Assembly (NCBI GenBank): GCA_018417955.1
Contig: JACTVC010000003.1
Location: 1,178,001-1,242,000 of the forward strand
Length of the DNA: 64,000 nt
Source of the DNA: Laccaria trichodermophora
Lineage: Eukaryota; Basidiomycota; Agaricomycetes; Agaricales; Hydnangiaceae
Direction of reading: 5' to 3'
Shown: positions 36,776 through 49,814 of the stretch, piece by piece
How the letters are laid out: each line of letters opens with the position of its first letter
How positions within the stretch are numbered: position 1 is the first letter of the stretch
Notes under the pieces: model-generated
Database searches by the model: none
Told to the model about the DNA's origin: nothing
What the model saw: only the letters and a program-made list of their open reading frames with translations
Translations under genes and position numbers: made by a program

Positions 36776-39700
36776 TCAGGTCAAATCACAGTCCATGTCA
36801 ACAGCCTCGATAGCTGCAGCTTCTTCTTCGTCTCCCTCCTCGATAGTATCATAGAAACTCTGCTGAAGTGCTGGCAGGTAGTAGCCTATTTTCCACATAT
36901 TCCCAATCGTCAGATTCACATGGTCGAATGCAACAGCAACGGTGGGTTCTGTACTGCCACTCGCTCGCGGTTTCAAGCCTGAAGGCGGCATTTTGGGGTA
37001 ACGAGCGGAAAAGTGGGTGAGGAGGATGTTGGAAGCTTTCATCCTAACAAGGTTTGAGTGTAAACTTCACGCGAATGCAACGCAACATATTGCGCAAAAC
37101 GTACCTTTTCCCGATGGTAATGGCTTGACCAAACGTACTATGTCCTTTGCGTTTTGCCATGTCTTCTTGATCGTCGGCCATTGTAGCTTCGTGGATCAGA
37201 AGCGTTGCCCCACGGCCAGCTCGAACAAGATTATCGGTGGGTTGTGTATCACCGGAAAACCTGTGCACAGCGGCAGGTGAGTATGTGCCATTATACAATA
37301 TAGAAGAAAGAAGGTTAAACGGACACGATGCTCCATCCGTCTACATGCGTGATGACACAACCGTAACACCGAGCATTGTGATAAACGTCAACAGTCTTGA
37401 AGCTCTCCAATCCAAGAGCGCGACACATATCGCTGCTGTGTTTACGAGACCTAACCAAGGAGTTTAGCAGAAGTGGAAGGAGATACCGTTTCACAACTTA
37501 CGCCTCTCTATCAACCCAAGGTTCGTTTCCACCAACTTGCCACATTCCCCCTGTAGCATAGTCCGTACGTCGATAGTGGAGAGCTTCACTCTGGATCTGA
37601 ACGACGCCATTTCCGGAAGGGTCGTTCAGTCCTAAATCCTGAATATCTGATAATTCTCGGAGGTACATGTTCACTCCACGAATCGTGACAATATAAAGAG
37701 GCTCTGTGGGTAACGGGTGAAGCTGAAGCGAACATCAGCTGCGGGCCACAACGGGACGGCAGATAAAATACGGACGGAACGACGTTTGGTAAGAATCATT
37801 GAGAGACCGAGATGATGATCAGCGTGAATGTGGCTGATAAATACGCATTTGAGATTTCTGAGCACATCCCAAACGTTCGGGGACGACGTGTCGTCCGTCC
37901 CAAAGTAACGGACCAGCTGACCCCATGTGCCTTCACCAGCATCGAGTAAGATGTTTCCCCATCCAGGAATTTGGATGAGAGTTGAAGAGACTAGGAAAAA
38001 TTTGGATTTGGATATAAGGAATTGAGAATTTCAAAAAGGTCTGTGCACCGACCGTTGCGGTACTTGCTGGGAAGAGCGCTGCCAGTGCCAAGCGGGAGGA
38101 CACCAACTTCAGCGCCTTTGGGCACATCCATTCCCTTCTCGAGGGCATTAGCGACGTTTAAACGCGCTGCAGCAAACTTCCCCGACGTGAGCTGCGACAG
38201 GTCGAGAGATGAAGATTTTTTCACGGCTGGATGGAATCTATCTCCGCCTCCAGGCAAACTCTCTATTATGGGCGGAGCTGGAGGCCGCATGTTCATGTGG
38301 AGGTTAGACGCCATTATGTGGATCTTCTCCGGTAGGCCCGCAATGTCTAAATGTCCACCGTAGTTAAGTGTGAGCTCGGTCAAAAGCATGAACGAACCCA
38401 CCTGAAAATTTGGTCTCTGGATCGAGGCGGTATTTGGGTACTGGAAACATGGTATTATCGAGCTCACTCAGGCGAAGTTGGTTGAAAGCGGCGCTCGTAA
38501 AGGTGACCGGGTCAGGGCAGTATTCGCGAGATGCAACAACGTGCTGTAATGATGCTCATCAGTAAGGCTTTACCTCACGAGTTATACTGCAAACCTACGT
38601 TTACGTCAGGTGCAAACTCTTTCATGAAGGCCTTGTATCGTTCGTCTCCTAGGACGTTGTCGCCACATAGGTGGAAAATATTGCGCACAGCGTAGTTATC
38701 TGAGGTTCCGGGAACCTTTGATAGGAACTGCCTGAAGAATTCCGAATCCTTGAAAGAGGATACCAAGTCGGGTATATGATGGATTGAAGGAACGTCCAAA
38801 ACGATGATCACCTTTCGAATGATCAGAACCAATATGGTGCGGTAGATGAGATTTATATATACCCCAGGAGTTTCACTTGGCCCAATACACTCTTCCGGTT
38901 TGACTGTCCTTTCAAACTCCTCGTCGCCTCGTTTTACTTTAAAGGTGATACTCTCACCCTTCGTCAACTTCGCGCGTAGAGGTCCAAAAGGAATGCCCAA
39001 TTCCACGGCTTTTTCAACGTCAAACTTTCCACGCACACGAGGTCCAATTACAACATACGCGAGAGCCTGAACGTCCGAAGTGCGCGAAAATGCTGGCAAC
39101 TGCATATGAAACCCTTTTGGCGGCGCGGCGCGAGCTCGACGAGAGTCGTCAACCTAAAGGAAGATAAACTCAACGCCGAGGAGCTTTATTCGGGGAAACA
39201 CATACGTTGGCTGAGCCATTGCCGTTGTCTTGCTGAACTGCCTTGCTAACCTTCGCTATTGTATCGATGGTTTTAACAGGAGAACGGGTCAAATAACATC
39301 ACCCCTTGCCTTTACCACCCTTTTTCGGTGAGTCGATTTTGGTGTCGGGAAACATAGTCTTAATGACATGTTCCCTCCACTCGTGAGCACGCCCGTCAGT
39401 GAGGTCTTCTGGCAAAAAGTCGGGGTCTTCCATGATTTGTTTAAGGGTCTGGTTGGAGGAGCGTTTGCGAGGAGAATCTGGGGTTGCTTCTCGTTTCCTT
39501 TTCGATGGAATGTCTGGAGCCGAAAGGTCGCTTGTAGTTGCACTATCGGTAGCGATCGCGGCCATCTCTGAGTCCGGAGATGACGAGATTGTCAATGCGT
39601 AGATAGCGACGTTCTCGTCTTTATAGACAGGTCGCGGGGGAGAAGTTGTCGTGGTGGATGAAGACGCCTCGATAGGTTTTACCCGCATAGAGTCCCTACG

Positions 39701-40114
39701 GGCAGCTTGTTACAAAGAACGACACGACAATGAGGTGACGAAGGCATTACCTGTAAGTATACAGGCGCATCGACGCCAGATAATGAGTCAACCCCGGAGG
39801 ACCGACGACGTTCAGCATTTTAATGGTAGCGTCCGCAAATGTCATTAAGAGGCCTGAAGTTTGCGTGATCCAAATCGTCAGCCAACAAGTCTCTCCAGAG
39901 CGTAATTCTCACCAGCGAGTCCGCCTGCTCTCTCGACCCCAACTTGCGTGAAAAAAATGCCTCGAGTCTTCCTCCAATTACGCTGGCTTTGCAAAAAAGC
40001 ACGGTTGGTGTTCTGGCCAGCATTGAAGATGTACTTCGCGGAGTCAAATGTAATGATGATGGTGGGTTCTGTGTCCGAAGATACGGTAGTGAGAACGGAC
40101 GCCGACCAGTTCAT
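36776..40114 (-). CDS. TRZ1: Long-form tRNase Z (3'-tRNA endonuclease)
   Basis: From ATG near 40114 (MNWSASVLTTVSS) to TGA at 36776, many exons. The N-terminal half is the degenerate lactamase-like domain with a Lys/Arg-rich insert (SKRKREATPDSPRKR, ~39470). The C-terminal half has the active metal centre: GTGSALPSKYRN, FISHIHADHHLG (motif HxHxDH, ~37820), SGDTQPTDNLV, LLIHEATMADD and LLTHFSARYPK. All are in the order expected for long-form ELAC2/Trz1, and the gene is apparently intact. By family knowledge it cuts the 3' trailer of tRNA precursors in nucleus and mitochondria. An open frame extends upstream of the chosen ATG to 40249 but without an ATG. A broken copy of its 5' half lies at 31.7-33.2 kb. 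Confidence 0.92.
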
Positions 40115-40752
40115 GTTTGCACCACTTGTATTGAGCCTGGAAAAGGAGCGAAGGAGGGATGGCGCCGAGATGAAAAATTTCTTCAACTTATAGTTGGTTA
40201 TTACGGATCTAGCCGTACCCAGAAGAACTGCCAGCTTGACCACCACCACGCCAGAATAGAAGACAAGTAAAGACGGGGAAAGGACTACAGAAGATGTAAT
40301 AAATCAAGCGCCCTACTTACTGTGGGAAAACAAATCACATGATTAAGCTTGCAAAGCCGATGTTGCAAATCGCCCTCTAAGTAGCTTCATAACATGTCAA
40401 CGGTAGCCTTGAAAATATTTATGAACATGTAAACCATTGTTAGAAGTATGAAAAAAAAATTCAAAGAAAATCAAACCAAGTGAGGGTATAAGAGGTGATC
40501 GAGATCTATAGCAAAACTTTGAGTACTTTCACAACATGTTGCGTAAAAAGAGTTGACAAATTCTCTAAATCCTACCAGGCTTCTTCACACTGCGAAGGTC
40601 AAGCAAATCGACTGTCTTCATCGGTGCTGCCACGTCTCGCATCTGAAGAAGAGGCGGGGAGCACACGTAAGTGTGTCGTTCCCCGCTCAGAATCAAGTGG
40701 CTTGTACCACTGCAATCGATCCATTCTCACCCTACCAATTCTCCAAGTCATA
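40115..40752. other. Spacer upstream of tRNase Z
   Basis: Promoter of tRNase Z plus about 430 bp (~40300-40730) with no gene I recognise and no counterpart that I can see in the 31-36 kb copies. It may be an insertion. Confidence 0.4.
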
Positions 40753-40880
40753 ACCCAACCACCACGCATCATGACCGCATGACCCTTGGACTTTGATCAA
40801 AGTAATGTTCGCTATCATGTTCTAGATATAATATACATCAAAACCACAAAACCAATTCAAAGACAGTCCAAAAAGTGATA
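40753..40880 (+). pseudogene. Degenerate copy of the cardiolipin synthase 3' end
   Basis: AAGTCATAACCCAACCACCA through CATCATGACCG matches the last codons and stop of CRD1 (31396-31431) with a 4-bp gap. Weaker similarity continues through the 3' flank (ATAATA, CACAAAAC, TCAAA, CAGTGATTAATGA-like). No upstream CRD1 exon is found here, so only the tail was copied or survived. Confidence 0.7.
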
Positions 40881-41012
40881 AATAAAAACCCAATTATCAA
40901 AATCACGACGAGGCCGTAGTCGCTCGTTTTCTCCGCACCTCTTCCAGTGCGGCTGCTAACGCCTGTTTCGCGGAACTCTGCTCTCGCCAGAGATCCCCCG
41001 AGTGCCTTTCAG

Positions 41013-44000
41013 TCAACGGGTCAGATGGGCAGCTACTACCACGTGAAAGGATGAGGAAACCCACTTGACGCGACTCAAGAAAACAACCATCATCGCAACG
41101 CTTTTCAACTTTGGCGCTTTCTTCGTAGCTGGAGGGGCCACCGCAACGGGGAACCCGATTCTCGCTATTGAAGCGAAGATCGTTCGCTCGCTGGATAAAT
41201 CCCAGCATCAACAATTGCATAAACGACAAATAACGAATATGAAATGTACCTCTTCTCGTACTTTCCCAACAACTCCAAGAGATACTTCTTCTGATACACT
41301 AGCCCATCTCTAAAACATGCCTCCCTAACGAATTTGGCTTTGAGATACCGAATCTGCAGCATGAGACCTTTACACTCTTTATTATGCTGCAACTTCATCG
41401 CAGACAGCTGCATCTCGTCCCTATATAAAAAAATCATCGCTTCCAAGACAGACCCAAAAAAGAGAAGAGAAACCTACGCAGCACACACATGCTTCCTCAA
41501 CTCCTCCTTCGCCCTCCCCGCCTTCTCCTTCTGCTTCTCCAACTGTTCATTCAACAACCTCACCTGCGCCGCACCCTGCTTCCTCGCTCTCTCTCCCTTC
41601 GCCACTTCTTCCTTAAGCCTCCCCTCCACCCTTTCTTTCTCCGCACGCAAAGTCTTCAAGTCCTTCCCAAACACTTCTGCGTCCCTCCTCACTCGCTTGA
41701 GGTCGTTCTCGAGTAGGGCAACCATTTCAGCGACGTCGTTTTTTTCAGAGAAGATCTTGTCCTTCTCTTGCTCCGTGCGTTGGAGCTCGTTTGCTTGATG
41801 CTCCAGCGCGTGGCGGAGGTCCTCGATCTCGAGGAGCTGTATATCAAGTTGGTGCCTTCGGTTATCGTGGGAGGTGAGGTGCGTAGCGTGTTCTTCCCGG
41901 AGTTTATTAGCATTCTATGACATTCCCCATGAGCTCAGAACTCCCCGCCGCTCTGTAACAAAACTCACCTCGGATATCTCAGAATAGTGGCGTTGAAGGT
42001 CCTTATGATTTGCAGCCAGGAGAGATCGCTCCTGCCTCAGCTGAGCGATGGTCTCTGCGTTCTCTGCAACGCGTTTCTCCAGGAGACGTGCCTTCTGCTC
42101 GGCGTTGATGTTCTCTGGAAAGGAAACGGTCATTCCGAATCAAAGGACCCTGGAATGGAATAACACACCTCTCAGTTCCGTCTCTAGCTCCAAGTTCTCC
42201 TGCTTGACTCTCTGCAACTGTTGGCGGACATCATCCATGTCCTATATACGGGAAAAAGTCAGTGGCTTGTATACTTATGACAACGAAACAACGTGCGGAT
42301 TCCGTCCTCTGGAGCTGAGTCATGACTTGCTTTTTCTCCCGAGCCATACGATCCTGCTCAGCAGTCAACGACCTCAACTGCGCGCGTTCTAAACTCAATG
42401 CAGCTTCTAGCTCTGAAATGGTTTGCTTTGCGTGCTCTAGCTCCTGTAAGCACTGGTAAGTAACATCAGTGCAGCATATCGAACTGAGAACTCACGCTCT
42501 GCACGTTCGCTTTGGCTCTATCACCCCCACGAGCAGTTTCAGCAGCTTTTCTGGCCTCTTCCTTTGCACTCTTAACTTGCACGTTCAAACGCGTTGCTGC
42601 ATCTTGGAGCACGGCCTTTTCACCAAGAAGTTGCTTCTTTTCTTCCTCCCATTGCTTCTTCAAACTGTCAAGATGCGCATTCAAGGACCTGACGTCGGCT
42701 CGGAGCGCTTCGCTCGTTCTAGTTGGGGGGGTAGGAGGTTCCGCTGGAAGGTTGTCTCGTGAGATATCCACTGAACTACAAACGCCGAATGGTCAGAACC
42801 AACTAGGATACAAAACTTGCTATATACATACCTCTCATCTAACTGAGTCAGCTTCCGAAGGTCAACTTTGATGTTACATTTCTGGCACCTCATCCGACTG
42901 AACCGACGCATGGACCGTTCTTCCTTCCTTGACAGCCTAGCAATCTCGTCTTCCAGTCTGTTGATCTTCGACCGGGAATCTTCAAGCTTTTTGGTTAACC
43001 CGACGACACCCAACCCTGCATCTTCAAGCTTGTCCAACTTGTCGTCGATACTTTCGTTGGCCGAGTCAAGTTCACGTTGTAGGCGACCGATTTCTGCCAC
43101 CAATGGTGATATTGAGGGATCCGAGGTGGTGTTGTTTAGCCATGACATCTATGTGAAGAGAAAGGTTGGAGACGACCCAGTACGAAAGTGCGATCACGCT
43201 TACATCTCGCAATGGGGCTCCAGGAGTCCGAGGCGCCTTGATGGACATCGACAACACATGACGGTGAATAGGCGATATGCCATTGACATTGTAAACTTTG
43301 CTCGGGGTGTTCATCTCATTGAATGTCATCCGTAGAGCCTTGTTCCTCTCCAGCAACTCCTCTTTTTCTCGTTCAAGCATCTCGATCTTCATATCTTTCG
43401 CCTTCTCCATGGCCTTGCGGGCCGGGGACTGCTCCAGGAGGGTTTGTAGCCGCGCGATCTCCCTGTTAGCACCATCCAGCTCGTTCTCCAGAGCTTCCAG
43501 GTCATCCTCGGTCAACCCTGTTTCGACTGCTGGAGTGCGAGAGATTTCTTGAGACGCCAGTCGTTGCTTCTCGCGTTCGAGAGAGTCCACTTTAACTTTG
43601 AGATCTGCAAGTGCCTCTTCGTCAGCTAGCATCTTCCGCTCAGCCTCGTCCAAAGCTTCCTCCATCTGCCTTGCCACCTCTCTAGCCTTCTCAGCGTCTT
43701 CTTCAAGATTCTTCATGTGGATCGAAGCCTGCTCCTCAGCGTTCTCCAATGACTCGACCGTTTCATGTGCTGCTGCCAGTTCTTCCTCGAGTTTCTCGAT
43801 CTGCTCCACGGCGGCAGAGGCACCTTCCTCCAGCTCGTTGACATACGCCTTGGTCGCGCCAAGCTCTTCCTCGACTTCATGGAGCACATCTTCCAGCTGC
43901 TTGTTCTTGGCTCTTTCAGAAGCGACGGCGTCAGACTGGGCGTTGAGTTCATCTTCCAATCCTGAGATGACCTCCTGATCCTCTTTCGCCCTCTTCTGCA

Positions 44001-46551
44001 ATTCGTCAATTCGAGCATCGGACTGCGTAATTTCAACCTCCAATTCCTTGGTCTGTGAGTTGGCGTTACGAAGGTCGCTCATAATTTTCCCAACACGCTC
44101 ATTTGCCTCTTTCAAGGCCCCACCAAGCTCTTTGCCATTTTCCAGCAAACGTTCGGCCTTCGAAGCGCGGTCCACAGCCAAATCATGCTCTCCTCGAATA
44201 TCGCTCAATTCCCTCTCCATCTCTTGAATCTGCCGTCTTGACTCTTCCTCAGTTTCCTTTACTCTCTTCTCCGATGCTTCCAGCTTCCTCTCCAACCCAG
44301 CAATGATCCCAGAAACCCCTTCCTCAACTTCAGCCATCCGTTCCCTCCACCGTTCCTTATCTCTTTCTCGTTCCTCCTTCTCTTTTTCCAGTTCCCTCTC
44401 AACTTCTTCCTTCTCCACCATACATTTCGTGACCTCCCCCTTGAACGCATCCACCATATCCTCCAACTCTGCCTTCTCCTCCAACCATCCTTCTGCCATG
44501 TCCTCTGGGACATTACTGAGTGTAGTACCCATCGAGCTTCTTCTGCTACCACCACTCAACCTTCGACCAGGGTCAGCAGAAACCGCCTCTTCGATTTTCT
44601 TCTCCGCTTCGAGGTTCCTGAGTCTGGCAAGCAGCGCCTCATTCTCTTCCTGCAGTCTCCGATTCAGACCATGCAAATAATTGTTCAATTTTCCGGCATT
44701 AAATCGCCCTACACCATGTCCTGGAGCACCTGCTCCAAAGCCCATAGCAGGATCGAACGACGTGTTCACTCGATGGTGAGTAGTCAAGTCATGGGATGAG
44801 GCCGTAGAAATAAACGAAGCCTTATCTGCAGCTCCATCGTAGGGAGAGAAGTGTGCTGGAGTGGCCCAAGGCACCAAGCCGGATCCCGAGGGTCCTGCTG
44901 AAGACTCTGAGTCTGACGTTCCAGGCGAAGCAGATGCGGAGATTGCTTGTGACAGAGGATGTGATGCTCGTCTTCCTGCAGGCATCCTGGGTCTTGGAGT
45001 AACGCCAGCGAATGCGGCCTGCAGGTTCGTGCTGGAGCCGGAAGAAGACGAAGCCGCTGCTGGAGTAGATTCGGCGATACTTGGAGTGCTCAAAGGGTGA
45101 CGTGGATGGGGTGTGGGGAATTTCATTCGGGGTCTCGCAGTGGAATTAATGACGGACAGGAGGAACGAACGACGGCGAGTATGTGGAGTCATTAAGTCTT
45201 CCTCATCCCCATGATCATTCTGTTCCTGAGGAGCTGGCGTGGCCAGTAGGTCGGCGGGAGGTGGTGGGAGGTCGAAACGGGCACGCGGTCGGGGAAACGC
45301 AGGGGTAGGCGTGAAAGCAATGGATTGAGCTGGAGATGAAAAAGCACTGGGTGAACCAGCTGGGTAAGAGCCTGGGTCAGCACTATTCCTCGACGCATGC
45401 GGTGTGGGGTCGCCATCCGATGAGAACGTAGGTTCCCTTTCTATTGAGTTTTGGGGTATGTGTTGCTGGTGGTCGTCAGCATCTTCTTGTGTACGTTCAT
45501 CTTCTGGCCTTGGGGGAGAAATATGGATGTCCGTAATATCCATCGAACGAATCCCAGCGTCCCGGCTTTCACTTGTATGTCCATGATCCAATGGGCTGGT
45601 AATGTCTTCGTTCAAGCGGCGCCTAGTGGCGGGGGAAGTGGTTGTCGATCGAGCGGCAGAGGGCGCTGATTGAGGAGAGTCTCCTTCTAACCAAGGCGTA
45701 GACCTGTCGCTTCGTGGAGTAGATGCACCAGGTGAGGTGGCCTCTGAGGAGGTAGTCCGAGAAAGAGATGGGGTTCGGGTTCGTGCAGTAGTCTTCCTCA
45801 ATGCTACGTTACGATATTTATCAAATGGCGAGGCCTGATACCAGGATCAGCTATGATCAGACTAAAATCAACTGATTCAACCTACCTTTGGCTCTGATTT
45901 CAGGCTAACTGAAAAGTCATAGTTCTTCTTTGGCGTTCCTTCATGATCAAAATTCTCCAAAGGAAAGGATGGAGATCCTGTACGGCTGATTGGCTGGAGG
46001 GCATCGGTTAAAGAAAGTTCTCGCTGGGTAGGAAAGTCCTCTTCCTCTTCTGGCGGGGGTAGGTAGATGTCCGGAACGCTCGCTTTGCTCTCCTCATCAT
46101 CATCATCAGTGTCGTCTAAATATCGTGCAGTTCCTGTCTCAGGCTGGATACGTGGGAGAGATGGAATATCGCTAATATCAAAGCTGTCCTGTTGGCTTCG
46201 CCTTGTCGAACCGGCTCGAGAGGAAGATTGACCAAAGGACTTGACTGATCTGGAAGCAATGGAGTTCGCAAACCGAGCAGTGCTTGACGTGCTAGACTGG
46301 GCACGGTAGGCCGATATCACTGTGTTATGAGTCGATGCAGGGGGAGTAGAGTGGATTGGCGAGGAAACGCTTTGAAGGTCTTGTTCGAACTGGTCATCAG
46401 AGTCCTTTTCAAGTATTTTACTCAATGAGTTATCTTCTTCTTCAGCTGAGTCCTCGAAGGCTGGAAGGGAAGGCAAGGATGGCATGTCTCTGCCCTCGAT
46501 GGCTTCAATTCTTCGCCATATTCTGGATGGTGTTTCGAGCACAACGGCCAT
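41013..46551 (-). CDS. PCP1: Spindle-pole coiled-coil protein with C-terminal PACT domain (Pcp1/Spc110-like)
   Basis: Begins MAVVLETPSRIWRRIEAIEG at 46551. A 5'-untranslated intron (donor AAGTAAGTC near 46611) probably precedes it. The N-terminal third is disordered and acidic/Ser-rich. From ~44700 a very long coiled coil starts (FNAGKLNNYLHGLNRRLQEE), interrupted by short introns, with a CxxC pair near 42890 (MRCQKCNIKVD). The C-terminus reads LQIRYLKAKFVREACFRDGL, then VYQKKYLLELLGKYEK and ERTIFASIARIGFP, the fungal PACT pattern. PACT proteins anchor gamma-tubulin complexes at the spindle pole body. The stop is 41013 if the last exon is read through; a spliced form could end at 40903. Confidence 0.85.
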
Positions 46552-47854
46552 ATCTGAATAGTTGAACCATAAACCACATAGCTCTCTATGATATATTTCG
46601 TGACTTACTTGGGATACCGAAGTGGGTGCGCCAAGTACCTTTTGGGGACGGCGCGACAATGATTATGAAGGCAAGCTACAACGTTCAATACCCACGTGAT
46701 CGCGCTCTAAATTCAATAAACAAGCACACATAAGCCTTACGTTCTCTCCCTCTCAAATGTCGAAACTAAATCATCGTCGTTCAATTGGAGCCATTACCTG
46801 TTTGAACATGACCCAAAGGCAATCAAGGTTTCCGCCGAAGCCCCTTTTTTTTTTTTCAAGAGGGGTTGAAAATACCCAAATCCATCTGGTGTTCTGCTTT
46901 TCAGCTTTGCTCTTGACTTGCGTACAAGTCGATAACGTGGAATTCTGTCAATTTTAGCCTCCGGAGCTATTGCGTGTCAATTCCAACCAAGAAGCTGGCA
47001 GGCTGGTTAGCATTGCTGTTTCCAAAGCCAATTTTTACTCTAACCGCCCCGTCTCTGCAAGTCATACACATGCGATCGGAAAATACTCAAATTCCACCTT
47101 TGGCTATGTCTATGGCAAGTGTATTCCCTGAACTTTCATCGGCTGAACAAGCGCCCTCCATCTCTTGATGAATTATCAGCCAAGTCAAAATACTGGTCTT
47201 ATTTCATACCCGATCGGTGAGTGGAACATGAAAATGTCCATAGCTGGGTCACTAATTGAATCTTCCATCATAGGCGCTTGTGTCGTCGGTGGTCTTTTAT
47301 TACAGATATGTTACTCTGTTCGAATGGCTCTTTTGTTGAAATGAGCACTAGTTCAGAGCTATCTCTCTTCATGCTACTGCCCCGACTCTCGTTTGCCTGA
47401 TCGCTTCTGCTGGTCAAATTGGCGCGGTGATGGCAAACAAGCGAATTGATCAGATAAATCATTCCGTGGATGAGGATGTTGGGTTCGAATTTTGAAATAC
47501 GATGTGTAGAGCGCCCATGCTTCTCTCGAGATCTGAACCCATTTCAGAAGGATATTGTTGGATATAGGTCATCTATTGGCCGTTTGCGGTCTTTGCTTAT
47601 CTTTTCTACTTGGTACCGTTACAAAATGATTTTTTGGTAGAGAGTTTTTTAAATATAAGCAAACACCGGTTATCTCCCAGCCCGCTGGACGCTCGATTTG
47701 GAATTAGGGTTTCCCTTGTAACTCTTCTAGCCATCGCCCTGGTTAGGCTCTTATTATTAGAGCAGCAGCTGACTGAGGATGAGCTCAAAGTGGCCGTGGT
47801 TCTCGCCCCACCATTAAGCTCGCTCGTCGCTCCCACCTCAACAACGTCAACATC
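46552..47854. other. 1.3-kb intergenic region, no gene seen
   Basis: Contains the promoters of the diverging spindle-pole and PalI-like genes. Open frames here are short and show no domain. Confidence 0.4.
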
Positions 47855-48894
47855 ATGAGCAGCCTGGACGCAGCTGCCATTAGGGGGCAGGCGTACCCGA
47901 ATCTTGCCGTTGTTATACTTCTCGCTATCGGAACGTTACTGATGCTAATAACAAGCATCTCTGCGCCAATCCTGAGCAGCGTCAAGATGTTTCGCCTCAC
48001 CTCCAACGTTAATGGCATCAGAAGATACGTCGATGTCGGCTTATGGGGATATTGTGTGGTACCAGTAAGGAGGCGAGTCGAATGCACTACTTTTCCTCGT
48101 TAGCTAATCCAATCGTCCATTATCTAGTTCTATCCTTATTGAGGCCACCCCAGGGGGAGGCTGTTCAAAGCCTGTCGTAGGCTTTGTCTTGAATAGCGTT
48201 GTCGCCAATGTGCTGTATGTCCAAATCCTCTAGCTCTTTCTTTCCCTCATTTCCCTCACCCGTCAAACAGACAAACACCACCTTTGGATAGTGTCCTTTC
48301 CAAATCTCACACCTCTAGTCTTGTCATTTTTCCAATAGGCAAATCACCATTGAACCTCAATTTTTGACATTTCACTAATCCTGTCTGTTAGCCACTGTCA
48401 TAACTTTCCTAAGCTGCATCCTTCAAGCAAAGATATGTTTTTCAAGGAAGGCAAACATCAACACTGTGACATTGGTCTTTGTTTCCTCCAGCATATCCAC
48501 CCTCCTTTGCCTCATATCTTTGATGCTGCAAATCAGCGTGGTGGCTGTAGCCAATGCGAGGGTGGATGCAATCAGTGATTCTTCAAATGAGAGTCTACAG
48601 TTCTCATGGGGTGGCACCGTAAGTTCTGAAACCGTATAAATTCAATCTGCCCCGAACTGACTCTTGTACGTATTTTAGATTTGGCTGACGGCCATCGCCA
48701 TTGTGGTTGATTTGATAAACCTGATCTTCCTCTACAGCATGCGATTACATTTGGCCAGGATAGAAGCCCAAGCTGAGCAACCACTGAGATCGCAACATTA
48801 TTCATTTACACAGGCGACCCAAGAGCAAGAGAATAAAACCACAGACCTAGGGCCCAAACCTCGTCCTGGTGAAAAATCACCAGCATATTCATGA
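47855..48894 (+). CDS. PalI/SUR7-like tetraspan membrane protein (splicing unresolved)
   Basis: Exon 1 (ATG 47855) encodes AYPNLAVVILLAIGTLLMLI, a first membrane helix, then GIRRYVDVGLWGYCVV, the signature extracellular W-x-x-C region of PalI/SUR7-type proteins. A second piece near 48127 reads LIEATPGGGCSKPVVGFVLN. A third (~48398-48620) has two helices (ISTLLCLISLMLQISVVAVA). The last exon (~48680-48894) has IWLTAIAIVVDLINLIFLYS, then a polar tail to the stop. Four membrane segments fit the family. I could not join exons 1, 2 and 3 in one frame with consensus sites, so either I missed a small exon or the gene is damaged. PalI-type proteins act in pH sensing and eisosome-like domains. Confidence 0.6.
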
Positions 48895-49814
48895 CCAGTT
48901 GCTACTTGTTAGCGTACTATGCATACCATGCCTCTAATAAGGAGCCTTGATATGGACTATCTTCATTCCGCAAAGGACTCGTGAAAAACTCACGACGGAC
49001 GCGCCCCCAAAAACTACCGTGAAGAATCTATTATTAGCCTCCTCGTTCTCATGCATCATAATGGGGCGGGACAAGAGCGGAACGTTCCGTACGGTACCAA
49101 CTGGTGAGGAATCTATTCTTAGGGCATGGACGACTCCTGAACGGTTGACTGCCTTGACTGCCCACACCAGCTCAACGTGCTATCCCTCGAAAAATCGCAT
49201 TTTTCTTCCTGAAAACTTTCACAAAATCTACAACTTCGACTCAAAGGAATCCCCGGGAATGCGAGCAGTAATCGATGTACAGTTCCACCGAGACTACTAG
49301 TACCTTGCGTCATCCTCGTACCTCGCCCACACGAGTCCATGGTATTATTCATCGCGATAACCATCGGCTCTGTCGGTGACTTAGCCGGCCCTTTTGATAT
49401 GCACACGGGTTCAATAATCCAATTCATTTCATTGAGACGTTTCGCTTTGCAAGAAAACACACCGAGCTACGTACATACACGTTTTTTTTTTCGGTGGAAC
49501 ATCTGGGCACTCCCAAGAGCTATGGCTGAAAGATTTGGTTTCATCGTCGTTCTATATCTGGATTGAAGTACACAACATGTACAGGGTTACAATGGCAATT
49601 AAATATAGGTGAAGCAACAACAGCAGCGATATTGGACAGACCAGGTACGTTGTAAGCTGAGGGATAGGTGAATGTAAGACGAATCCATGATGCATGTAAG
49701 AGATGCAAGAGTACAAGAAAGAAAAAAATGGTGCAGTCCTGGAAATTGGGATGCGTAACAGAGCAGAAAATGAAAATGATGGGAAGATAATGATACGAGC
49801 AGACGGGGCGTGAC
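48895..49814. other. Convergent 0.9-kb spacer, no supported gene
   Basis: A 118-codon plus frame (48947-49300) has no recognisable domain. Nothing else is supported. Confidence 0.4.

Noticed and set aside
42868..45669. Ser-rich plus-strand frames opposite the PACT gene
   Set aside because: Antisense shadows of the Glu/Lys-rich coiled coil.
48947..49300. 118-codon plus frame between the PalI-like gene and REG1
   Set aside because: No domain, and it lies in a convergent 3' region.
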